Below are positions 12,470 through 23,497 of a stretch of DNA of 64,000 bases, in pieces; the first letter of the stretch is position 1, and the number at the start of each line of letters is the position of its first letter. This DNA is from Ipomoea triloba (lineage: Eukaryota > Streptophyta > Magnoliopsida > Solanales > Convolvulaceae): positions 20,361,134-20,425,133 of the forward strand of contig NC_044917.1 in assembly GCF_003576645.1 (NCBI RefSeq). Direction: 5' to 3'. The notes beneath the pieces were generated by a model. It saw only the letters and a list, made by a program, of their open reading frames with translations, was not told the DNA's origin and did no database searches. Both the position numbers and the translations under genes were made by a program.

Positions 12470-13430
12470 CTAAGTCGATCGATCGTGCCCTACCATTCTT
12501 CAAGGCCATAAAGAGGCGAGAAGGGTTTCAGTGGATGGAGGAATGTCAGATTTCCTTTGAGAAGCTGAAGTAGTATCTCCTAACACCTCCCTTTCTATCT
12601 AAGCCCAAGGAGGGAGAAACGTTGTTCCACTACTTGGTTACTTGTCAAAAGGCGATCAGATCGGTTTTAGTGCGTGAGGAAGAGAAAATGTAGCACCCTG
12701 TCTATTATGTCGGGAGGACACTCAAAGGCGTGGAAGTTAGGTACTCGCCATTGGAAATAGTAGTTTTCGCACTGATCGCGACTATCCAGAAATTGGTGCC
12801 CTACTTCCAAGCCTACCATGTCAGAGTCTTGATTGACTGGCCTCTGGCCAGTATGCTATGGAGCCTCAACTCATCTGGTAGACTAATCAAGTGGGCAGTC
12901 GAGCTCACCCATTACGGGCTCGAGTACCTTCCTAAGCCTTTTATCAAAGCCCAAGCATTAGCAGATTTTATAGTGGAGTGCTCAGCGCAGACTGAGGAAA
13001 CCCACCCCGATGAAGAGCCTGATGATACACAATGGTGGGAGATTCAGACACACGGTGTTGTTAGCACTAGCCACTACTAGGCCATTGGTGGTCAGCCAGT
13101 TGACCAACGACTCTCTGCTGGTGGTCAGCCGAGTAAGGATAAAAACTGACTCTCTACTGGTAGTCATCCAGTTGACCAACGAATGTGAGACTTACGAAGA
13201 AATGCTGAAGATGTACAAGACGTGACTGAGGGACTTCTAGGAAAGCTGACGGCCTATGAAGTAATCCATGTCCCCCGAGCTAAGAATGTGGAGGTCGATA
13301 TTCTTTCTAGGTTAGCAGTCAGCGAGTTGCCCGATCACTTGTCACAAATTTACAGGATCGAGATCGTAGAACGGCTAAGTACTGAGAGCTTTTTGGTCTG
13401 AGGCCTTCTCCGTACCCTGATTGGGTCACA
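12470..13430 (+). pseudogene. Tat RNase H region, decayed
   Basis: The recognisable pieces are FFKAIKRREGFQWMEEC, then PVYYVGRTLKGVEVRYSPLE (12700-12760), the classical RNase H segment after the reverse transcriptase, then a clean frame at 12730-13080 ending the connection domain. At 13080-13230 a short duplicated segment carries two DSLLVV motifs, a remnant of the additional RNase H typical of Tat elements. VPRAKNVEVDILSRLAV follows near 13270. Stops at 12571 (TAG) and 12691 (TAG) fall where the family usually has Gln. Confidence 0.65.
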
Positions 13431-13676
13431 CAGTCCGAGTGTTTTGGATAGCTAAAATCATGAGATATATGGACATGTGCAAGTTACCTGATGATAAGGC
13501 TGAGGCTGACTAGATACGGAGGAGAGCTCCACTTTACGAAGTAGTCAATGGCTGGCTATATAAGCGATCCTTTGGCGGTCCCCTACTCCGTTGCCTGCTC
13601 CCTAACGAAGCCAAGACTGTGATGGATGAAGCCCATAGAGGGATCTGTGCAGCCCACCAAGGTGCCAACACGCTTG
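13431..13676 (+). pseudogene. Tat integrase, N-terminal part
   Basis: The frame includes IRRRAPLYEVVNGWLYKR and the first half of an HHCC zinc-binding domain (MDEAHRGICAAHQGANTL). It is cut after the second His by the 13677-18860 insertion, and the CC half resumes at 18861. A TAG at 13511 replaces a residue that is normally Gln. Confidence 0.7.
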
Positions 13677-14587
13677 TGTAACACCCCCAATTTCTAATAC
13701 AGGATTAAACATAAATAATCAATCCTTCTTACTAACCATATTGAAAATAAATGCGTAAGCGAATTCAAACTCTAAACCAATGGGGTGTTATGCCACACTT
13801 GGGCAACCAACTAAACCCAAACACACAGGCTACAAAGCTTTCTAACCACAATCCATATTACAGCAATTCACTAATCGAATTACAAATCAACTATAATACA
13901 ACATTTTGAATTCTAAACTAAACCATTTAAACCAAGATACAACTCCAAGGGAAACTAGCTCTACACCGCACTCTTAGGACGGGTCACTTCTATCAAGTCC
14001 TGAAAACAACAAGGTTTGGAAAACACAAACAAATAGAATTAGCATAAAATGCTAAGTAAGCTCTACTCTGTCCTGTAAAATAATACATTTATAGTTTGAA
14101 AAATAGATATACTTTATAAATAGATTTTTATACTTAAGTAGACAGTACTATAGAAATCATTTAGCCAAAAGCTTAAAAGAATATTCCCAAAAGGACTTTC
14201 CATCAATATGTAGTAGTTTTCAAGATATTTAACTCAACACCAAAAGTAAGTAACGTATATACTTTTTCAAGTATAATATTCCATACGTTTGAAGCACTAT
14301 AGTAATTTTATAAACCATCACTACCCACTCTCAAAGTATCATAAGTAAGGAGGATTCTCAAAGTAAGAATAGTCCTTATAGCAACTCTCAACCCACAATC
14401 ATTTCAAAGCATAACACTTCCAAAGGTCATTTGTAGTTACATAATATAGTACGGAGGAATAAAATTTCTTATTTGCTCATAAACATTTCTCGAATAAAAT
14501 ATAGATATGGAGGAACCAATAAAATCATATACATAGCTTATCATATAATCATTTCAAATATAGACTTTCTCATAAGTCATTTTATAA

Positions 14588-14607
14588 ATAAATAAATAAA
14601 TAAATAA

Positions 14608-14680
<73 letters not shown>
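14588..14680. repeat. (TAAA)n/(TA)n microsatellite
   Basis: A short AATA run is followed by about 70 bases of pure TA. The equivalent position in the copy after the gap (16588-16609) has only about 20 bases of TA. Confidence 0.9.
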
Positions 14681-14683
<3 letters not shown>

Positions 14684-14957
14684 ATAATCAAAGGTAGGGA
14701 GGAATTCAAATCATGATTCTCAAATCACTTCTTCAAGTATCACCTATACATATGGAATCAACCACATCTCAATAGTGGGAATATAGATCTATGTCATTAA
14801 TAGTACTAAGTATATAAGTAAATAATTATGTTTAGTAATAATGTGGAGGAAACTAAATCTCAACAACGGGAGGAAGGGATCATCACCGCAGCGATGTCCA
14901 ACAAGGAACAGTAACTCTCTACTGAACCCAAAACTGCTCCCACTTAATCTCAACAAA

Positions 14958-15683
14958 NNNNNNNNNNNNNNNNNNNNNNNNNNNNNNNNNNNNNNNNNNN
15001 NNNNNNNNNNNNNNNNNNNNNNNNNNNNNNNNNNNNNNNNNNNNNNNNNNNNNNNNNNNNNNNNNNNNNNNNNNNNNNNNNNNNNNNNNNNNNNNNNNNN
15101 NNNNNNNNNNNNNNNNNNNNNNNNNNNNNNNNNNNNNNNNNNNNNNNNNNNNNNNNNNNNNNNNNNNNNNNNNNNNNNNNNNNNNNNNNNNNNNNNNNNN
15201 NNNNNNNNNNNNNNNNNNNNNNNNNNNNNNNNNNNNNNNNNNNNNNNNNNNNNNNNNNNNNNNNNNNNNNNNNNNNNNNNNNNNNNNNNNNNNNNNNNNN
15301 NNNNNNNNNNNNNNNNNNNNNNNNNNNNNNNNNNNNNNNNNNNNNNNNNNNNNNNNNNNNNNNNNNNNNNNNNNNNNNNNNNNNNNNNNNNNNNNNNNNN
15401 NNNNNNNNNNNNNNNNNNNNNNNNNNNNNNNNNNNNNNNNNNNNNNNNNNNNNNNNNNNNNNNNNNNNNNNNNNNNNNNNNNNNNNNNNNNNNNNNNNNN
15501 NNNNNNNNNNNNNNNNNNNNNNNNNNNNNNNNNNNNNNNNNNNNNNNNNNNNNNNNNNNNNNNNNNNNNNNNNNNNNNNNNNNNNNNNNNNNNNNNNNNN
15601 NNNNNNNNNNNNNNNNNNNNNNNNNNNNNNNNNNNNNNNNNNNNNNNNNNNNNNNNNNNNNNNNNNNNNNNNNNNNNNNNNNN
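14958..15683. other. Assembly gap of 726 N
   Basis: Unknown bases. The sequence right of the gap restarts near the beginning of the element that contains it: 15684 onward repeats 13683 onward. Confidence 1.
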
Positions 15684-16786
15684 CCCCCAATTTCTAATAC
15701 AGGATTAAACATAAATAATCAATCCTTCTTACTAACCATATTGAAAATAAATGCGTAAGCGAATTCAAACTCTAAACCAATGGGGTGTTATGCCACACTT
15801 GGGCAACCAACTAAACCCAAACACACAGGCTACAAAGCTTTCTAACCACAATCCATATTACAGCAATTCACTAATCGAATTACAAATCAACTATAATACA
15901 ACATTTTGAATTCTAAACTAAACCATTTAAACCAAGATACAACTCCAAGGGAAACTAGCTCTACACCGCACTCTTAGGACGGGTCACTTCTATCAAGTCC
16001 TGAAAACAACAAGGTTTGGAAAACACAAACAAATAGAATTAGCATAAAATGCTAAGTAAGCTCTACTCTGTCCTGTAAAATAATACATTTATAGTTTGAA
16101 AAATAGATATACTTTATAAATAGATTTTTATACTTAAGTAGACAGTACTATAGAAATCATTTAGCCAAAAGCTTAAAAGAATATTCCCAAAAGGACTTTC
16201 CATCAATATGTAGTAGTTTTCAAGATATTTAACTCAACACCAAAAGTAAGTAACGTATATACTTTTTCAAGTATAATATTCCATACGTTTGAAGCACTAT
16301 AGTAATTTTATAAACCATCACTACCCACTCTCAAAGTATCATAAGTAAGGAGGATTCTCAAAGTAAGAATAATCCTTATAGCAATTCTCAACCCACAATC
16401 ATTTCAAAGCATAACACTTCCAAAGGTCATGTATAGTTACATAATATAGTACGAAGGAATACAATTTCTTATTTGCTCATAAACATTTCTCGAATAAAAT
16501 ATAGATATGGAGGAACCAATAAAATCATATACATAGCTCAACATATAATCATTTCAAATATAGACTTTCTCATAAGTCATTCTAGAAATCATATATATAT
16601 ATATATATCAATAATCAAAGGTAGGGAGGAATTCAAATCATGATTCTCAAATCACTTCTTCAAGTATCACCTATACATATGGAATCAACCACATCTCAAT
16701 AGTGGGAATATAGATCTATGTCATTAATAGTACTAAGTATATAAGTAAATAATTATGTTTAGTAATAATGTGGAGGAAACTAAATC

Positions 16787-17190
16787 TCAACAACGGGAGG
16801 AAGGGATCATCACCGCAGCGATGTCCAACAAGGAACAGTAACTCTCTACTGAACCCAAAACTGCTCCCACTTAATCACAGTAACTCTCTACTGAACCCAA
16901 AACTGCTCCCACTTAATCTCAACAAACGGGAGGAAGGGATCATCACCGCAGCGATGTCCAACAAGGAACAGTAACTCTCTACTGAACCCAAAACTGCTCC
17001 CACTTAATCTCAACAAAGGGAGGAAGGGATCATCACCGCAGCAATGTCCAACAAGGAACAGTAACTCTCTACTGAACCCAAAACTGCTCCCACTTAATCT
17101 CAACAAAGGGAGGAAGGGATCATCACCGCAGCGATGTCCAACAAGGAACAGTAACTCTCTACTGAACCCAAAACTGCTCCCACTTAATCA
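16787..17190. repeat. 90-bp minisatellite, four to five copies
   Basis: A unit starting GGGAGGAAGGGATCATC and ending TTAATCTCAACAAA repeats with a 90-bp period at 16926, 17016 and 17106. The first copy near 16793 carries an extra partial unit of 43 bp. One unit is also seen just left of the gap (14867-14957), so the gap probably collapsed this array. Confidence 0.85.
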
Positions 17191-18132
17191 TAGGTGAAAT
17201 CAGGACTGCTACCTTAAGTGTGCACACCCCCTAACTGGGATTCCAAACCCAGCGAGTAATAGCTCCAGCCCTAGTAAAATAAATTTCAGCCAAAGGGACC
17301 GCAACCCAATCGGGTCCTCCAAAATAGATACATTTTTACTTATTTATTTCAAAATAGCATAAGTCCTCCAAAATAGATTTTCATAAATATTCTCATTGCC
17401 CGTAGGCTAGTAAAAAATATAATTTTTCTCAAAGTCAAGTAGGGTGTATAATTCACTAATATACATATCAACCAAAATAGGGTTTATTTCCAAAGATAAA
17501 TATAGTTTCATTATTTTCAATACACTTAGGTTTTCAACTACAATTTCTCCACATAGGAATTCTCACCGAACTCTATAAAAGAGGTCATAGATTATACACT
17601 ACCCAAAATATAGTTTCAACTCATAGATTATACACTTCCCAAAAATATAGTTTCAACTCATATAATTCCCAAAATGCACGGCAGCAGCAACAGAAATGCA
17701 CAGCAGCAGAAACAGAGATGCACGGCAGTGGCGAACCAGCAGTATTTTCCAAGATTTGAACCACGAAAACATTCTAATGACCAAATAGTAATGTATATAC
17801 ATCCATATATCTAAGATTTGAGCCATTAACAACACCAAAACATAAACTTCATAGTTTAGAACACAAAAGATAGGGCAAAATTAAATTTGGGCATCCATGA
17901 AATCTTACCTTCATTGTCATTTCCCTTAAGCAAAAATCCATCCCTAAGCTCTTCTTTCACACCCATTCTTCCTCCTCGGATTCAAACCCTAGCCCACCCA
18001 TTCTCAAACCAAACCAAAACCCACATCAAAACAACATCACAATCAACCTTAATAAGCTATCAAAGGAAAAGAAATGAAGAACAAGAAGGGAAGCTTACCA
18101 AGTCTTGAGGAAGAAGAAGAAATCTTGAGAGA

Positions 18133-18145
18133 GAGGGAAACGCAC

Positions 18146-18187
<42 letters not shown>
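18133..18187. repeat. (AG)n microsatellite
   Basis: A nearly pure AG run inside the LTR-like element. On the minus strand it is part of the CT-rich leader. Confidence 0.9.
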
Positions 18188-18189
<2 letters not shown>

Positions 18190-18860
18190 TCTTGAGAGCT
18201 ACGAAAATGAAGAGAAAAATATGGAGGAAAAAGAGGATTGGGCCATTTAAATAGCTAGGATTATTTTAGGGTCAAAATTGTAATTATTAAATTTTAAGAT
18301 AGAAAACATGGGTTAGAGATTTGGGCTTATGAAAAATTATAGGACATAGGAATTCAAAATAGGTATAGGTTTAGGAATTTATAATCATTTGGCCTTAGGT
18401 TTAGCTTGCGTTCAAACTTAGGCTTACAACAATGTTATAAGAGTCACAGGTTCGTCTCAGATAGACTTTTGGGTCAAAATTTTGATAAGTAAATTTATCC
18501 TCTAAATAGGGCTTTTAAAACCATAAATAAATATATAAATATTTCGTACCAAATCTTTTAAAATAAAAAGTTTAAAATATTTAATTATATACGAAACTTT
18601 CTTGTAGGAAATTAAATTACATATATAATTTTATTATAAAAGTTTAATATAATAGGAGTTTAAAGAAAATGATTTTGGATAATAAAATTATAAGGTATAA
18701 AATTATTTATTTAGACTTTGAAGCAATAAAAATTTTTTTTATTTATTTATTTTATTTTTTGAAAGTATTTGGGCTAAAATATTTATGATTGAAAATTAAA
18801 TTTTATTCTCAAGAATATTTTATTGAAATAAGAATTGTTTAAAAATATCAGGGTGTTACA

Positions 18861-19285
18861 GCTTGCTCGCAAGCTAGTCATCCAGGGATACTATTGGCCG
18901 ACCATGGTGAATGATTGTACAGAAGAAGTAAAGACATGTCCGACGTGCCAAGCTTTTGCAAAAAAAGATGCCCGACCAGCCTCATTTTACACGCCGATCA
19001 CGACTGTCATTCCCTTCGCCAAATGGGGAGTGGATCTACTCAGACCACTACCACAGGCACCCGAACGACAAAAATTTTGCATCGCCGCGGTGGATTACTT
19101 CACTAAGTGGGCAGAAGCCGAGCCGTTAGCAACCGTCACTGAGTACCAATGTCGTCAGTTCATCTGGAGGAATATCATATGTCGATTTGGGCTACCTGAG
19201 TAGATAGTCACTTATAATGGCCATGGAAGGCAGGCAAGTGGAAACGACTTGGAATGCCCACCACTTAAAGAAATTTTATCAGTAG
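18861..19285 (+). pseudogene. Tat integrase, core fragment and pol C-terminus
   Basis: The frame resumes with the CC half of the zinc domain (CPTCQ near 18937), then the integrase core: KWGVDLLRPLP carries the first catalytic Asp and AAVDYFTKWAEAEPLA follows. A TAG at 19201 breaks the frame. Where the second catalytic Asp is expected the sequence reads IVTYNG, so that Asp is lost. Shortly after, the sequence jumps to a typical pol C-terminus (TWNAHHLKKFYQ, stop at 19283-19285). Most of the core and the C-terminal domain are therefore deleted. Confidence 0.75.
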
Positions 19286-19436
19286 TACAATATAGTCGTT
19301 ATCCTTTTACAATTCGTTTTATTCGATGTGGGGCCCTTAGTTGCCACAATTAGTTCGTGTATTACTTAGTTCAAGTAATAAAACTTCATTAGTTCGGGTG
19401 AAAATATTTACGCAAAGCCGAGTGAATCACTAGCTT

Positions 19437-19975
19437 TTCAGGCCTTAGAAAAAAAGGATGGTGTTGGAGTTATTGTGAAGAGCTGACCAGTCGCCTTCCT
19501 TGCGAAGTCGGTCGACTACTAGCCTTTTTAAGCCTAGAAGAAAGGGGCTTTGGTGTTTTAGTCAGGAGCTGACCAGTCGCCATTCCTTGAGAAGTCGGTC
19601 GACAACTGGCCTTTTCAAGCCTTAGAATAAAAAAGGATGGTGTTGGAATTATTGTCAGGGGCTGACCAATCGCCCTTCCTCGCGAAGCCGGTTCACTACT
19701 AGCCTTTTCAGGCCAAGGAGAAAGGGGGTTGGTGTTTTAGTCAAGAGCTGACCAGTCGCCCTTCCTTAAGAAGTCGGTCAACAACTGTCCTTTTCAGGCA
19801 TTAGAAGAAAATGATGGGGTTGGAGTTATTGTCACGAGCTGACTAGTCGCCTTTCCTCGCGAAGTCAGCCGACTAATGGCTTTTTCAGGCCAAGAAGAAA
19901 GGGGGTTTGGTGTTTCAGTCAGGAGCTGACCAGTTGCCCTTCCTTGAGAAGTCGGTCGACAACTAGACTTTTCTA
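19437..19975. repeat. Two-monomer tandem repeat downstream of Tat pol
   Basis: Three copies of a unit of about 178 bp start near 19441, 19618 and 19796. Each unit consists of two related monomers of about 90 bp that share GCTGACCAGTCGCC and GAAGTCGGTCGAC. The A monomer has GATGGTGTTGG and the B monomer has AGAAAGGGGG. Arrays of this sort in the 3' region are known from Tat/Ogre elements. Confidence 0.8.
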
Positions 19976-20113
19976 ACCACTCCACAAACCAACAGGACAA
20001 CCTAGTGCCCTAGTACCCGTGGTATGTTCCTATGGTCGACAACTAGCCTTTTCTAACCACTCCACAAACCAACAGGACAACCTAGTGCCCTAGTACTCGT
20101 GGTATGTTCCTAC
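19954..20113. repeat. 80-bp direct tandem duplication
   Basis: GGTCGACAACTAG starts at 19954 and again at 20034, and the two 80-bp units differ at only a few positions. It continues the array upstream. Confidence 0.85.
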
Positions 20114-20830
20114 TGAGTACTCCACAATACCGGGTCCAAGACCCTAGTGGTAGGTACAACCTAACAACTCCACAATACAGGGCATAGCCCTAGCATTTAG
20201 CATAAAACTGAATACTCCATAATACATTCCATATCTTTCATAAGTTTGAAAAAACCTTATCAAATAAAATGCGGCCCTTAGGCTCCAAAATCATTTGTTT
20301 CATAAAAAATTTATTTATATATATCCTTTTCAAAATTCATAGTAATATATATACTATCCATGAAATAACATTTGCCAAAATCTCACACGACATATAGGTA
20401 TTATTTAACCAAGCCATCAAATCTCCAATTTGACAAAACATTTCATCAAGTTCACTAATACACATATTTCCACATCTTCCATAAGTTTTAAGAATTATAA
20501 TATACGGATTAACATATAATGTGGCATTTTAGGCTCCAAAATAATCACAAAAAGGTTCAATAGCCCAAAATCACACTTTAGCATTTTTCATAACTTTTAT
20601 CAACCAACAATTCCATAGTGGATCAATTTCTACCAATTTCACAAGAAAGAAATTTTGATCAATATAACATGCCAAATTTGCCCAAAAAGATTTCATGATA
20701 CATACAATGCTTGATAAATTCATTCTCTCTAAAATAAAATACACCGAATTTTTATTTAGCCACATACTTGACAAATTAAATTTATACTACATTTATATCC
20801 ACATTTTCTACACATATGGTTATGGTACTA

Positions 20831-20888
<58 letters not shown>
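20114..20888. other. AT-rich intergenic DNA ending in (TA)n
   Basis: No gene is recognised. Short CCACAATAC/CCCTAG motifs at 20114-20220 resemble the interior of the TGTAACACC elements. A pure TA tract occupies about 20835-20887, abutting the CACTA element. Confidence 0.5.
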
Positions 20889-20890
<2 letters not shown>

Positions 20891-23497
20891 CTACAAGAAA
20901 ATTCGTGATTCGTGACGGAAAAATTCCGTCGCGAAACAGCTAAATTTCGTCGCGAATCGGGTTTTGCGACGGAATTCGTTCCGTCGTGTATCGGCTCGTC
21001 GTATCTTCATTTGAGATGGAATAATTCCGTCGCAATTTGGCGGCGAAATATTTTTTTAAAAAATAGGGTATCCACGACGGTTCTTTGTACAACAATCGCG
21101 AATACACTTTAAAAAATTAAAAAAAAAACAAAAATATTCATTTTTATACTAAAATATTAATATAAAACTATAATGATATACTAAAACACTATTAATTCTA
21201 AAATATAACATAATCCTAAAATATTATCAATCCACATTACACTCAAGTAATAATACATTATCAATTCATATTTTACTAAGTACTAATAATCAATTCAAAA
21301 TCTATACAACAATATAATAGTAGCCTTCAAATTCTAAATATCTTCTTGTACATTTGCAAAATTAACATTGTCGTGCCGTCGAGATGTTGATGTCATAATT
21401 TAAACGCCCCATATTTTCAGCCGTCGAGATGTTGATGTCATAATTTAAACGCCATGGATTTTCAACCTACAAAAATGAAAACCAAGAAGAAAAACAAAAG
21501 AAATTGATTTAGATTAGCTTATTCAATGACTACAAGCAATTTTCATTGCATTAAAATTAGGGCAAATTTGTACAAAATAATTGAGAAACTGTACTTGTAA
21601 CAGTTGTAAGACAAGTAGATAACTAGTAGGGAAAAAAATATTAGCTTGATTTGCACATTCAAAACTTCACAAATAAATCTTAACAAATATAAATAAATAA
21701 ATTACCCCAATTTTTTTTTTTGAAAAAAAAGACTTACAGTCAGTCTGGTTTTGTCTAGCATTCTGATAAAAACTGGAGGGTAGCATGATAAGAATTAGTC
21801 ACATTTACCTATAGAAAATCTCAGCCTTTTTGTTTGAAGCAATGCTATGAATAAGAAACATACACTCATGTGGAACTTATATGATCAATGTGTCACAAGG
21901 AAACACAGATCATATTTGCATAAAGTAATTATAACTAGTTTCAATCCACAATAAAAGATTGCCCTTTTTAATCAAATCACAAGCAGCAAACCTAGGATTA
22001 GCTTAACATGACCTTCAACAGCAGAGAGAAATCACAAGCAGCAAACCTAAGATTCTGTCCATAAACTTTATTCTTTTTGCCATCAACCTGTTGAGTGCAT
22101 TCCAATGTCATAACATAATTAAGTCGCATTAAGATGTCCTAATCAGAGCCACAAACAAATTAATTGACCCTGAAAACAAAACACCAGGTGACCAGGGCAA
22201 ATTAAGTGTTTTTACATCACAAAGTATAAGGAAAAATCTATATATTAAAAGAATAAAATAAAATAAAAACACAGCAGCAGAAAAGCTATGGATATAATGT
22301 ACAATTGACTTACTCATTAGTAGGTTAGAGAGTAAAGTTCTAGTAAACCAAAAGAATGAAAGTTCATGAAAACACACCTCAAACATTTGATAGGGTACCA
22401 CTTCGATAAATCTCATCACCAGGGGGATGCTTAAGATCACACTTTCTCTACACAGCAGAAAAAATTCAAGGTAACATAAATATGCTTCATTCCAAGAGAA
22501 GAAATCAATAAAATAGCAAATGAATGCATATTGCATTTTACACTATACTATACAAACTTCAATCGGAAAGAATAAAAAAGAACCCACACCTCTTCTCATG
22601 ATCTTATAGGCTTTTTTTGTTGTTAACTTATCAAAATTTACATGTCAAAAAACTCACCGAGATCTTGAAAAAAAAAATTAAAAGCTCTCTCCTCCACTTG
22701 CCTTTAAACTTACCGCTGATTATGTCAACCATGATAATTCAATAAACCTCATTTATACTGCACTGATTTTAACCATCACAAAAACAATTAACTTTTCCAT
22801 TAAACTCCTCTGTATAGAGCTTTATTCCAAAGTAGATCAAGATCTTTCTTAAGAAAGTTGCAACCTGACCAAACAAGCTCCAATAGTACATATACAACAC
22901 TACTTTGGACAAATTAGGGCAAAAACAACACTAGAGAAATTAGGGAAATATCGCAAAAACATTAATAGGAAAATTAGGGAAAAGTGGAAACCTATGAACT
23001 TGGTCGGCAAGTGGAGACAGACGATGACTTAAGGCCACTAGGCGACGAACGACGGATAACGACTGAAGTCGACCGGTGACTGGGAGTCTGGAGAGTGGGA
23101 GACGGCGACGGCGGTGCGCTGTGTGCGGTCGCGGTGAGCTAGAGGCGCGAGGCCGCGGCGGTACTGGAAGTGCGAGGTCGCTGCTGTGCTGGAGATGCGC
23201 GGTGCAGTCAGCGACGGTGGCGGTGGTGGTGGTGTGCTGTGCGGTTGTAGTGGAAGGGGCGTTCGGCTGGGTCTTCAATCTTCACAAATTAGGGCTGGAG
23301 GATGGAGGGCGATGGCTGAATGCCTGAATGATATGGGGGTTTTGGGGTTTTAATTTTTTGCCGCCAAAACTTTGCGGGTTTTATTTTCTATATCCGCCAA
23401 AATTCGCGATGAAATTATTTTCCGTCGCGATTCCGTTATTAATTTGCAACGAAAGTTAATTCCGTCGCAAATCGCGATTTTTCTATATATATATAGA
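20889..23497. mobile_element. Non-autonomous CACTA transposon
   Basis: The left end is CACTACAAGAAAATTCG, the canonical CACTA terminus. It is followed by subterminal repeats of GACGGAATT/CCGTCGCGA. The right end carries the mirror subterminal block (23400-23480) and an inverted GAAAAATCGCGATT, but its last bases have become TATATATA instead of TTGTAGTG. No transposase frame is present. Inside are a 43-bp tandem duplication (21376 and 21419), a 26-bp direct repeat (21976 and 22029) and a GC-rich segment near the right end. Confidence 0.8.
22930..23330 (-). pseudogene. GC-rich captured segment in the CACTA element
   Basis: Composition changes sharply here to GC-rich sequence within an AT-rich element. 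On the minus strand an open frame of 112 codons (23278-22940) encodes a Thr/Ala/Pro/Arg-rich peptide of no recognised family, preceded by UTR-like sequence. This is what a transduplicated first exon of a host gene looks like. I do not recognise a donor. Confidence 0.3.

Larger units (their letters stand above)
13677..18860. mobile_element. TGTAACACC-type LTR-like element inserted in Tat integrase
   Basis: Termini are TGTAACACCCC and GGGTGTTACA, a 10-bp inverted terminus. The perfect duplication GCTTG lies at 13672-13676 and 18861-18865. Removing the element with one GCTTG rejoins the integrase frame. There is no coding content. The first 1.27 kb is present twice, on both sides of an assembly gap, so the true length is probably about 3.2 kb, close to the 2.9-kb relative at 1163. 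Read on the minus strand it has ATTTAAATGGCC, then a CT-rich leader and a splice-donor-like GTAAGC, consistent with an LTR promoter pointing left. Confidence 0.7.
7330..20113 (+). mobile_element. Degenerate Tat-lineage Ty3/Gypsy retrotransposon with nested insertions
   Basis: Remnants lie in the order 5' LTR-like leader, PBS-like site, gag, protease, reverse transcriptase, RNase H, integrase, then a 3' region of tandem repeats. This domain order defines Ty3/Gypsy. A partial second RNase H-like segment before the integrase (the DSLLVV motif near 13100-13170) points to the Tat lineage. The frame is broken by many stops, frameshifts and an internal integrase deletion. Two clean later insertions interrupt it, at 8925-10251 and 13677-18860. 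The left boundary is approximate and I found no intact LTR pair. Confidence 0.75.

Noticed and set aside
14789..15758. Long frames spanning the first run of N on both strands
   Set aside because: The length comes from unknown bases read as sense codons. The real sequence at either side is minisatellite and LTR-like DNA.
16787..17190. Regularly spaced 90-bp repeats that might recall a CRISPR array
   Set aside because: The whole 90-bp unit repeats with no unique spacers, there are no cas genes, and the DNA is plant nuclear. It is a minisatellite in a transposable element.
22129..22536. 135-codon minus-strand frame inside the CACTA element
   Set aside because: It is hydrophobic, low-complexity translation of AT-rich DNA with no family signature. 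It is within the range expected by chance.
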